From contig JAQTSP010000147.1 of the NCBI GenBank assembly GCA_028711205.1, forward strand, positions 1 through 6,573: a DNA stretch of 6,573 nt, in the 5' to 3' direction. Below are positions 1 to 4,823 of the stretch, piece after piece (position 1 is the stretch's first letter; each line of letters begins with the position of its first letter). The notes below the pieces were generated by a model. The model was given only the letters and a program-made list of their open reading frames with translations, was not told where the DNA came from and made no database searches. The position numbers were made by a program, and so were the translations under genes. This DNA is from Eubacteriales bacterium. GTDB taxonomy: Bacteria > Bacillota > Clostridia > Christensenellales > SZUA-584.

Positions 1-1
1 A

Positions 2-154
2 CCGAATGATATCGCCCGTGCGGTGATGGCGCTGGCGGAGCAGGGCGCGGATATCGCGGTGATCGTAACCGCGCTTGGTAACGCGGCAAAGCAGGGGCTG
101 GTATCTGAGACGTTCATGGCGTTGGTCGCGGCAAAGATGAAGGGACAGGCGTAA
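2..154 (+). CDS. 3' end of an unrecognised phage gene (portal or minor head protein candidate)
   Basis: An open frame enters from the left edge and ends at a TAA at 152-154, so only the last 50 residues are visible. They are alanine-rich and probably all helical, with the segments IARAVMALAEQGADIAVIV, ALGNAAKQGLVSETFMALV and a basic end, KMKGQA. I see no membrane segment or catalytic motif. In P22-like gene orders the portal gene lies directly before the scaffold gene, so a portal or minor head protein is the natural guess. About 1.4 kb of other genes separate it from the scaffold gene here, which weakens that guess. Codon use, rich in GCG, GGC and CAG, resembles the structural genes on the right. 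That this is a coding end is fairly sure; its function is unknown. Confidence 0.6.
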   Translation, partial: PNDIARAVMALAEQGADIAVIVTALGNAAKQGLVSETFMALVAAKMKGQA

Positions 155-236
155 ACGGGCGGCACGCGGTGGGGCATTAACCGCGCAAAGAAAAAACGCG
201 CCGGGAAAGAGACAATGAATTTTCAATAGGCATCCA

Positions 237-278
237 GAAAAACATCAACACGGCAGCGTGATAGCCGCCGTGTTGATG
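237..278 (-). terminator. intrinsic terminator of the minus-strand membrane protein gene
   Basis: Two perfect 12-base arms, 243-254 (CATCAACACGGC) and 267-278 (GCCGTGTTGATG), enclose a 12-base loop. Read on the minus strand, the stem is followed at once by five T residues, then CT (complement of 236-242). That is the classical rho-independent form for a transcript coming from the gene at 850-344, whose stop lies about 65 bases upstream. On the plus strand no T-run follows the stem, so it should act mainly in the minus direction. Confidence 0.9.
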
Positions 279-343
279 CGCGCAAGTTCTGCTCATGTGT
301 TTTTAGCCGATGCCTGGCCGTGTGTTTGCCGAACTTTGCCTGA

Positions 344-850
344 TCAGTACTTCCCTTCATCGTATGGCCTTGCATCCTGTGCGGCATAGGTGTTTTGAAC
401 AGGGAAATCTTTCGCGGCGCCTTTGAGCTTGAATCCTCCGATAATGAGGAAAATAGGCAGCACAATCCCGCCAAGCCCGAAACCGACGCCGCACACAATA
501 ACGACGATGCTGAATGTAAGAATTACAAATGCGGTGATGATAAAGAACAGCGCAGCCGAAGGGTCGGCATGCCTTTTGACGCCGATAATGCCGACAACTA
601 ACTGCAGACCAGAGGCGATGAAGGTGACAACGACCGCCCAGGTTTCATAATATATGTAGTAGCTGCCGGAAGAATAAGAACCGATCGCAAGTATGAGTAT
701 CGCATAGAAAATTCCGATTGCGCCGCCGATGATATTGATAATGCTGACGACCTTGAGCATTTTAGATCCCGGTATGGCGGGCGGTTGCTGGGGCGGATTT
801 GCATAAGAACCGGAAGGCGGGGTTTGGGGTTGAGGTGTAGTTTCGTTCAT
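344..850 (-). CDS. small four-helix membrane protein with proline-rich N-terminus
   Basis: This 168-residue protein is read on the strand opposite to every other gene here. The ATG at 850-848 has a strong ribosome binding site, AAAGGAG, seven bases upstream, which fixes the start. Residues 1-30 are rich in Pro, Gln, Ser and Asn and are probably disordered. Likely membrane helices are at about 32-57, 70-91, 99-119 and 121-142, followed by a polar tail ending EGKY. A short Gly/Ser/Tyr-rich loop (58-68) joins helices 1 and 2. The general form, a Pro/Gln-rich head before four small-residue-rich helices, resembles the uncharacterised DUF4064/DUF4190-type membrane proteins of Firmicutes, but I cannot assign it to one. 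It has its own promoter and terminator and runs against the late operon, so it may be expressed in the lysogen, for example as a host-surface or superinfection-exclusion factor. That role is inference only. Confidence 0.9.
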   Translation of the reverse strand: MNETTPQPQTPPSGSYANPPQQPPAIPGSKMLKVVSIINIIGGAIGIFYAILILAIGSYSSGSYYIYYETWAVVVTFIASGLQLVVGIIGVKRHADPSAALFFIITAFVILTFSIVVIVCGVGFGLGGIVLPIFLIIGGFKLKGAAKDFPVQNTYAAQDARPYDEGKY

Positions 851-892
851 AAACGTTCTCCTTTAATAATAAAATTGATGCCGAGACATCAG

Positions 893-928
893 GGTTATGG
901 CAATAAAGCCTTGTTTTGCTGCCAAACC
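893..928 (-). promoter_or_regulatory. hairpin in the 5' leader of the membrane protein mRNA
   Basis: On the minus strand GGTTTGGCA (928-920) can pair with TGCCATAACC (902-893) in nine pairs with one bulged base and a 17-base loop. It lies in the roughly 105-base leader between the proposed promoter and the start codon. A smaller five-pair hairpin (TGATG/CATCA at 876-891) lies between it and the ribosome binding site. No known riboswitch is recognised. The structures could affect mRNA stability or translation, or could be chance. Confidence 0.35.
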
Positions 929-961
929 GGGAAGAGAAGACCGAAGGAATATTGCGGTAAT

Positions 962-991
962 ATTATACAATATATATTGTAATGAATGCAA
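962..991 (-). promoter_or_regulatory. sigma-70-type promoter for the membrane protein gene
   Basis: Read on the minus strand there is a perfect -10 box, TATAAT (967-962), and a partial -35 box, TTGCAT (991-986), separated by 18 bases in a very AT-rich stretch. Transcription would begin near 955 and give a leader of about 105 bases before the ATG at 850. The -35 box matches the consensus only in TTG. The perfect -10 and the placement upstream of a well-formed gene and terminator make this the best promoter in the window. Confidence 0.6.
966..981. promoter_or_regulatory. palindromic operator candidate inside the promoter spacer
   Basis: TACAATATATATTGTA at 966-981 is a perfect 16-base palindrome. 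It covers the upstream end of the -10 box and most of the spacer of the minus-strand promoter, the usual place for a repressor to block RNA polymerase. Around it are inverted 7-base arms, ATATTGC (949-955) and GCAATAT (988-994). The regulator is unknown. AT-rich DNA yields such palindromes by chance more easily, so this is a candidate only. Confidence 0.4.
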
Positions 992-1060
992 TATAATGCC
1001 TAAAATAATTGCAAACAGGACGGGCATGCGGCGATACTCGGCAGGGCAACGCAAAAATTC

Positions 1061-1069
1061 TGTTATTAT
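1061..1069 (+). promoter_or_regulatory. possible extended -10 promoter for the coiled-coil gene
   Basis: TGTTATTAT (1061-1069) fits an extended -10 element: TG, one base, then TATTAT, five of six to consensus. No good -35 box is seen, which extended -10 promoters tolerate. It lies 12 bases before the AGGAG at 1081-1085. Other plus-strand -10 candidates are TATAAT at 992-997 and at 1106-1111. Either could supply this gene, and the second would make only the shorter protein form. Confidence 0.35.
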
Positions 1070-1093
1070 TACAAAAAATAAGGAGATTTGGCC

Positions 1094-1474
1094 ATGTCCC
1101 GTGCATATAATGTATTAACAGTCGGAGAAAAAGGAGTGTCGAACGTGACGGAGGAACAGGATCGCCTGACAAGGATAGAAGGCCACATCGATAAACTGAA
1201 TGGCAAGGTCGGCGCCGTCAGCAGCTGTCTTGTTAAGACGAACGGCGATATCGGCAAGCTTGATGAGAAGATGAGCGGACGGTTTGAGGTCGTCGAGCAG
1301 AAATTTTTAGGCCTTGAGGACAGGTTTGAGCAGAAGTTTGTCCGGCTTGAGGATAAGATAGACCAGATCGTCGTCAACACCTCTAAAAAAGAGGAGAACA
1401 AGTTAAAGCTCTACATCGCCATTATCGCGGCGGTCGTCGGCGCGTCTATCGGCGCGCTGGCAAGGTTTATATAG
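1094..1474 (+). CDS. coiled-coil protein with C-terminal membrane anchor (XhlA-like)
   Basis: From the ATG at 1094, AGGAG eight bases upstream, the product is 126 residues. A TTG at 1088 is too close to the binding site to be used. An in-frame GTG at 1145 has an equally good site (AAAAAGGAG, eight bases upstream) and gives a 109-residue form beginning MTEEQDRLTRIEGHIDKLN, which looks like the family's natural N-terminus. The body is charged and helical, with an 11-residue repeat (EQKFLGLEDRF, then EQKFVRLEDKI) typical of coiled coils. A basic patch, KKEENKLK, precedes one C-terminal membrane helix (YIAIIAAVVGASIGALARF). This layout resembles the small XhlA/hemolysin-type proteins of Gram-positive phages, which usually sit near holin and endolysin genes. 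No lysis gene is next to it here. It could serve in lysis, membrane anchoring or superinfection exclusion. The coding call is firm, but family and role are tentative. Confidence 0.8.
   Translation: MSRAYNVLTVGEKGVSNVTEEQDRLTRIEGHIDKLNGKVGAVSSCLVKTNGDIGKLDEKMSGRFEVVEQKFLGLEDRFEQKFVRLEDKIDQIVVNTSKKEENKLKLYIAIIAAVVGASIGALARFI
1132..1147 (+). promoter_or_regulatory. second ribosome binding site and in-frame GTG start
   Basis: AGGAG at 1132-1136, within AAAAAGGAG (1128-1136), lies eight bases before a GTG at 1145-1147, 17 codons inside the gene that starts at 1094 and in the same frame. Both starts have near-ideal signals, so the gene may make two products or 1145 may be the only true start. Confidence 0.55.
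1295..1360 (+). repeat. tandem 33-base repeat coding for an 11-residue coiled-coil unit
   Basis: Two head-to-tail 33-base units, 1295-1327 and 1328-1360, match at 24 of 33 positions by my count and both begin GAGCAGAA. They encode EQKFLGLEDRF and EQKFVRLEDKI. The hendecad period fits a coiled coil that lengthened by duplication in frame. Confidence 0.7.
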
Positions 1475-1487
1475 CTCTGTAATAACG

Positions 1488-1517
1488 AAAAGGGCCACCA
1501 ACCATGCGGCCTTTTTT
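1488..1517 (+). terminator. intrinsic terminator after the coiled-coil gene
   Basis: AAAAGGGCC (1488-1496) pairs with GGCCTTTTT (1508-1516), with one G-U pair and an 11-base loop, and the right side runs through six T residues (1512-1517). It begins 13 bases after the stop codon at 1474. The A-rich left arm could allow weak termination in the other direction. The scaffold gene starts 30 bases further on with no clear promoter between, so late transcription probably reads through it. Confidence 0.8.
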
Positions 1518-1547
1518 GATACAAAAAAATACAAAGGAGAATCAAAA

Positions 1548-2273
1548 ATGTTTGACAATGCCCAACCACAGGCAGACGAGCCGGCAAACCAGCCGGAATA
1601 TGAAACAGCCGCGGACGGCGGCGGGGTGACAGAGGACTTTGGGAGCGGCGGCGATGGCGTGCCGTTTCTGACCGTCCGGTACAACAAGGAGGACAAGCCG
1701 CTCAGCAAAGAAGCGGCGGTGGCGTATGCCCAGAAGGGAATGAACTATGACAAGCTTTCCCGGCGGCTGAAAGAAGCGGGCGAAAAGCTGGGTGCGTATG
1801 AGAACAACGATCTGTTCAAAGCGGCAAAGGCTTACGCCGGCAAGAACGGCAAATCCGTGGACGAGGTAATGGCGCAGATGCGCACGTCTGTCGATATGGG
1901 CAATGGCGGCGGAGAGGGAAAGCAGGCGCGCATCAACGGTCAGCTTGGCGTATTCATGCGTCGCAACCCGGGTGTGGACCCCAGATGCCTGCCGCGTGCC
2001 GTGATGGAGCAGTGGCGGCGCGGCGTGCCGCTTTCCGAGGCGTATCTGAACAACAAGGCAAACGAGTTATCGCAGAAAACGAGATCGCTCGAGAAGCAGC
2101 TTGCCCAGGAAAAGGCCAATCAGAAAAATACAGCGGCCAGCATGGGCAAAGCAATGAGCAGCGGGCCTACGCACTTTAAGCCGTTGACCGAGGAAGCCAT
2201 TGCGTCGATGACGCCGCAGGAGCTTGAGAAAAATCACAACCGCATCTGGGCGATGCTCACAGGAACAAAATAA
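1548..2273 (+). CDS. phage capsid scaffolding protein
   Basis: The 241-residue product starts at an ATG eight bases after AAAGGAG. Residues 1-38 are acidic and Gly/Pro-rich, probably flexible. Residues 40-70 (FLTVRYNKEDKPLS then AYAQKGMNYDKL) form a pattern that I associate with scaffold-like proteins of Firmicute phages, in which a short beta strand precedes a helix. Residues 164-195 are a charged, Gln/Lys/Glu-rich helix likely to form a coiled coil. The end is a predicted helix with a basic tip, KNHNRIWAMLTGTK, comparable in kind to the C-terminal coat-binding helix of P22 scaffold. It would act inside the procapsid as an assembly template and then leave or be degraded. Its stop is 12 bases from the capsid gene start, the classic scaffold-coat pairing. 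No protease motif is seen, so it is not evidently a protease-scaffold fusion. Confidence 0.8.
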   Translation: MFDNAQPQADEPANQPEYETAADGGGVTEDFGSGGDGVPFLTVRYNKEDKPLSKEAAVAYAQKGMNYDKLSRRLKEAGEKLGAYENNDLFKAAKAYAGKNGKSVDEVMAQMRTSVDMGNGGGEGKQARINGQLGVFMRRNPGVDPRCLPRAVMEQWRRGVPLSEAYLNNKANELSQKTRSLEKQLAQEKANQKNTAASMGKAMSSGPTHFKPLTEEAIASMTPQELEKNHNRIWAMLTGTK

Positions 2274-2285
2274 GGAGGAAGAAAA

Positions 2286-3125
2286 TTGGCATACGAAAGT
2301 TTCAGGCCGGAGATTCTGGCAAAAGAACTGATGACAAACCGAAATCGGGACTGCGTGTTTAAAGACCTTTGCTATAAGGGGCCGATTTTGGGAGAGATCA
2401 CAAAAAAAGGCGATGTGCTGCACATCGCGGGCGTCGGGCGTCCGACCGTCAGGGACTATACACCGGGCGAGGATATCACGCTTGAGAACAAGACGAGCTA
2501 TAATCAGGATCTTTACATCACGCAGGCGAAGTACGTCAACGTCGAGGTGGACAGGGTGGACGGCAAGCAGGCGCAGGGCGAGGTCTTCAACATCGAGATA
2601 CAGGAAGCCAAACGCGCGCTTGCGCAGACGCTCGATGAGTACATCGCGGGATTTCATGACCAGGCCGCGGTTAGCTTGGAGAACGCTTCCTGTACGTCGG
2701 CGACGATACTGTCAACGCTGGCCGAGGCCGAGCAGGTGCTGCTCGAGTCTGAGGTGCCGTTTGAGGAGGAGAAGTTTCTCGTCATATCGCCGGCGGTCTA
2801 CACAAAGCTGGTGCTGGGCAAGATCATGTTTCAGCAGGCCAACAAAGAGGTGTTCGGCAAAGGGTTTAAGGGGAGCTACCTTAACTTCAACGTATATGTC
2901 AGCAATTCGATCAAGAAGACGGGCGACGTGTACCACTGTATGGCGTTCTCGCGGCAGGCGATCGCGCTGGCCGAGCAGATACCCGCCAGCATGATCGAGC
3001 GCTATAAGCCGGAGAAGACGTTTGCCGACGCGTTTAAGGTACTGCACCTTTACGGCGGTACGGTGATACGTCCGGGCGAACTTGTGAAAGTTGACCTGAC
3101 AACCGCAGACGAGACGGAAATTTAA
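2286..3125 (+). CDS. major capsid protein, P22-coat-like (HK97 fold expected)
   Basis: The 279-residue product starts at TTG (2286), seven bases after a strong AAGGAGG. The next in-frame ATG would remove the conserved N-terminal FRPEILAKEL, so TTG is preferred. Typical features of the P22 gp5-type coat family are the opening FRPEILAKELMTNRNRDCVF (6-25), the KKGDVLHI strand with the VRDYTPGEDI loop (40-64), ITQAKYVNVEVDRVD (78-92), and the long spine-helix region EAKRALAQTLDEYIAGFHDQ (107-126). EEKFLVISPAVYTKLV (161-176) and the closing HLYGGTVIRPGELVKV (254-269) fit the A-domain and final strands. P22 coat is about 430 residues, so the shorter length suggests that the inserted I-domain is missing or reduced. 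It would form the icosahedral shell around the scaffold. The gene sits between scaffold and probable decoration genes. Confidence 0.85.
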   Translation: MAYESFRPEILAKELMTNRNRDCVFKDLCYKGPILGEITKKGDVLHIAGVGRPTVRDYTPGEDITLENKTSYNQDLYITQAKYVNVEVDRVDGKQAQGEVFNIEIQEAKRALAQTLDEYIAGFHDQAAVSLENASCTSATILSTLAEAEQVLLESEVPFEEEKFLVISPAVYTKLVLGKIMFQQANKEVFGKGFKGSYLNFNVYVSNSIKKTGDVYHCMAFSRQAIALAEQIPASMIERYKPEKTFADAFKVLHLYGGTVIRPGELVKVDLTTADETEI

Positions 3126-3139
3126 GGAGGCGATTATTA

Positions 3140-3520
3140 ATGGCAGATGTAACAGTATTTGATTTGACGGGCGGCGCCGCTTATGACAGCGAGACGACAT
3201 CCGGCATCACGACGGGCGCGGCCGCGCAGACGGTGCCCTGCGAGAACGGCAGGGACCAGAGGCTTGCGCTGAGAATTCAGAACGGAGACGATGAGGCGGT
3301 CATCGCGACGGTTGCGGCCGGCGACGGCGTGCGCTCGAGTCTCGGGGAGTATGCGCTGACGGTGGCGGCGGGCGAAACGGCGTATATCGCGCTGTTTGAC
3401 ACCGCGCGCTACAAGGCACTTGCCGACAACGACATCGATGTGACCTTGACTGACAGCGAAGGAGGAGCGTTGGAATCCGGGGAGCTTTTAAACGTACAGA
3501 TCGAGGCGGTACAGCTATAG
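3140..3520 (+). CDS. probable head decoration protein
   Basis: The 126-residue product starts at an ATG nine bases after AAGGAGG, which overlaps the stop of the capsid gene. It has no membrane segment. It alternates short hydrophobic strands with Gly/Asp turns: QRLALRIQN (40-48), AVIATVAAGDGVRSSLG (53-69), EYALTVAAGETAYIALFD (70-87), IDVTLTDSEGG (99-109) and LLNVQIEAVQL (116-126). This is what a small beta-sandwich looks like. The segments AAGDGVR and VAAGETAYIALFDTARYK recall small structural proteins coded after capsid genes in Firmicute phages. A cement or decoration protein on the capsid surface is the most likely role, given strong translation signals and direct linkage to the coat gene. 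A minor tail or head-fibre protein remains possible. Confidence 0.65.
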   Translation: MADVTVFDLTGGAAYDSETTSGITTGAAAQTVPCENGRDQRLALRIQNGDDEAVIATVAAGDGVRSSLGEYALTVAAGETAYIALFDTARYKALADNDIDVTLTDSEGGALESGELLNVQIEAVQL

Positions 3521-3526
3521 GACAAG

Positions 3527-3560
3527 TGCAGCCGGGCGGGCGTAAAAACCCGCCCCTGCA
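3527..3560 (+). repeat. GC-rich hairpin between decoration gene and next gene
   Basis: GGGCGGG (3534-3540) and CCCGCCC (3549-3555) pair perfectly around an 8-base loop. The flanking TGCAG (3527-3531) and CTGCA (3556-3560) extend the stem to 12 pairs with a two-base bulge. No T-run follows, so full termination is unlikely. It may protect the 3' end of capsid mRNA, reduce transcription downstream, or be a copy of a dispersed palindromic element. Confidence 0.7.
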
Positions 3561-3574
3561 TGATACAAAGAAGA

Positions 3575-3617
3575 CGGGCGGGCATACCCCTGCGGGGCTT
3601 AGACAGAGAACCGCCCG
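3575..3617 (+). repeat. second nested GC-rich inverted repeat
   Basis: CGGGCGG (3575-3581) pairs with CCGCCCG (3611-3617), and inside it CCCC (3587-3590) pairs with GGGG (3594-3597) around TGC. It begins with the same CGGGCGGGC as the first hairpin and also contains CCCCTGC, so it looks like a diverged second copy of that element. It ends seven bases before the GGAGG of the next gene and might partly mask that site. Confidence 0.55.
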
Positions 3618-3633
3618 ATCGGTGGAGGAAAAT

Positions 3634-3843
3634 ATGAAATTTATTGGAAAGCCGGGGCTGCATGTCATCGATCATGATACAGGCATGACCATCGGTATTT
3701 TTGACAAAAAAGGCTGTCTTGACGTCAAGGACGGCAGGTATGTCGCGCGCATGCAAAAACGGTTTGAGGCAGCCGGAAAACCGGAAGAAAACGTGCTGAA
3801 GAAGACAAAGAAACCGGATAAGAAAAGGATGACGGGAGTGTGA
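3634..3843 (+). CDS. small basic phage protein of unknown function
   Basis: The start chosen is the ATG at 3634 with GGAGG five bases upstream (3624-3628). The open frame extends further left, but only through the hairpins, which do not look coding. The 69-residue product has a compact first half of likely beta strands (FIGKPGLHVIDHDTGMTIGI, then DKKGCLDVKDGRYVARM) and a lysine-rich tail (ENVLKKTKKPDKKRMTGV) that should be disordered and could bind nucleic acid or the acidic faces of virion proteins. The stop is seven bases before the next start. Small genes at this place after capsid genes are common in Firmicute phages, but I do not recognise this family and do not assign a role beyond probable minor structural or assembly protein. 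Confidence 0.7.
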   Translation: MKFIGKPGLHVIDHDTGMTIGIFDKKGCLDVKDGRYVARMQKRFEAAGKPEENVLKKTKKPDKKRMTGV

Positions 3844-3850
3844 GTATATC

Positions 3851-4231
3851 ATGACGGCAAGGGAAGTTTATGAGATCAGCCTCGCGCTGATCGACGAGGT
3901 CGAGAACGACGGCAGCGTCGACGCTGAATATACTAAGAGCTATGCCGGCCGGGCGCCGCGCATCATCGATGCGCTGCAGCGCGAGCTTGCGTTCTATGAG
4001 GGCACGGCGCTGACAGGGAGTATCGATGAGCTTGACGATGCGCTGGAGATCAGCGACGACACCGCGGAGCGCATCATGCCGTACGGCCTCGCGGCGAATT
4101 TTGCGCTGTCTGACAAGAACACGGACATGTACGCCGAATACAGCGCGCTGTACCGCTCGCTGCTGCGCACGATACGTACAGAAGAAAGCGCCATCGCCGA
4201 CGAATACGACGTGCTGGACGGCATGTCATGA
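3851..4231 (+). CDS. probable head-to-tail connector protein
   Basis: The 126-residue product starts at the ATG at 3851. Its ribosome binding signal is weak: GGGAG at 3834-3838 is 12 bases away, so translation may be coupled to the gene whose stop lies seven bases upstream. The protein is acidic and almost all helical: EVYEISLALIDEVE (5-18), APRIIDALQRELAFYE (35-50), DELDDALEISDDTAERIMPYGLAANFAL (59-86) and MYAEYSALYRSLLRTIR (93-109). The LxxLxxALxI ... PYGLAAxxA ... YxxLYRSLL pattern is what gp6/gp4-like head-completion adaptors show, which sit as a ring below the portal. Position fits: P22 codes its gp4 connector after the coat gene and before gp10, and a gp10-like gene follows here after one more gene. 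Confidence in the role is moderate. Confidence 0.65.
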   Translation: MTAREVYEISLALIDEVENDGSVDAEYTKSYAGRAPRIIDALQRELAFYEGTALTGSIDELDDALEISDDTAERIMPYGLAANFALSDKNTDMYAEYSALYRSLLRTIRTEESAIADEYDVLDGMS

Positions 4232-4244
4232 AAGGCGTCAGCAT

Positions 4245-4790
4245 ATGGACAGCGAATATTTAAGGCTTGCGCGGCGCGTGAAAGACCTTGAAACAGGCGG
4301 ACGCATGACGGGCGAACTCGCGATATGGGCGGCGGACACGGCGCCTGAAGGGTGGCTGCTGTGCGACGGCGCCGCCGTGTCGAGAACGGCATATGCGGCG
4401 TTGTTTGCCGCGATCGGCACGGCGTTTGGCAGCGGCGACGGATCGGCGACGTTCAACGTACCGGAGCTGAAAGGCAGAGTGCCGGCCGGAAAAAACGGCG
4501 CGGACGGCAGCTTTGACACGCTCGGCGAAACGGGCGGCGAAAAGGCGCACACGCTGACGACAAGCGAGATGCCGGCGCATAGTCATATGCCATCTACTGC
4601 AGGATATTTTTATACAACGCGCGGCACCGGAACGTCGGAGATTTCCGGAGTGATGTCAGGTAGCGCGTTTTCAGAGTCTGGGTCAGGTGGCGGCATGAAA
4701 AGAACTTCAGGTACAGACAACGCGGGCGGCGGCTGCGCGCACAATAACCTGCAGCCGTATATCGTGCTGAACTATATCATCAAGTGCTAG
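4245..4790 (+). CDS. tail-collar-domain protein
   Basis: Start chosen is the ATG at 4245 (AAAGG nine bases upstream), 13 bases after the connector stop. The frame is open further left but that part lies inside the connector gene and has out-of-frame composition. The product is 181 residues. Residues 3-17 are a short charged helix (EYLRLARRVKDLET). Residues 23-83 form a clear Phage Tail Collar domain: GELAIWAADTAPEGWLLCDG, YAALFAAIGTAFGSGDG and FNVPELKGRVPAG. After GEKAHTLTTSEMPAHSH (98-114) comes a Gly/Ser/Thr-rich variable-looking stretch, closed by CAHNNLQPYIVLNYIIKC. Paired His around AHSH and the AHNNLQPY closing motif are usual in this family, where they may bind metal in the trimer. Collar-domain proteins form short fibres or tail tips that touch the host. 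It contains no lectin-type domain or template repeat that would suggest a diversity-generating element. Confidence 0.85.
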   Translation: MDSEYLRLARRVKDLETGGRMTGELAIWAADTAPEGWLLCDGAAVSRTAYAALFAAIGTAFGSGDGSATFNVPELKGRVPAGKNGADGSFDTLGETGGEKAHTLTTSEMPAHSHMPSTAGYFYTTRGTGTSEISGVMSGSAFSESGSGGGMKRTSGTDNAGGGCAHNNLQPYIVLNYIIKC

Positions 4791-4823
4791 CAAATACATG
4801 AGCAAGGAAAGAGAGGAGATAAC

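Noticed and set aside
165..185. CGCGGT/ACCGCG hairpin as a terminator for the left-hand gene
   Set aside because: The stem is only six pairs and is followed by A residues rather than T residues on the plus strand.
395..650. Two plus-strand frames opposite the membrane protein gene
   Set aside because: They are the complement of a gene with clear start, helices, promoter and terminator, and their products are charged strings without domains.
863..1054. Minus-strand 63-codon hydrophobic frame upstream of the membrane protein gene
   Set aside because: It covers the proposed promoter, palindrome and leader, and its hydrophobicity is explained by AT-rich DNA. No adequate ribosome site was seen.
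2067..2657. Minus-strand frame across the scaffold and capsid genes
   Set aside because: It overlaps two well-supported genes and their junction and shows no recognisable domain.
2413..2994. Plus-strand open frame of 193 codons inside the capsid gene
   Set aside because: The product is a low-complexity Arg/Ser string and is simply the capsid gene read in another frame.
3526..3633. Upstream extension of the 69-residue protein
   Set aside because: The added residues would come from the two hairpins, and the ATG at 3634 has a proper GGAGG site.
4026..4244. Upstream extension of the collar protein
   Set aside because: It overlaps the connector gene in another frame and reads as an Arg/Thr/Cys-rich string. 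The collar protein's own start at 4245 fits better.
4587..4790. Variable region of a diversity-generating retroelement in the collar gene
   Set aside because: There is no second template copy, reverse transcriptase or lectin-type fold in the window. The low-complexity stretch alone is not enough.
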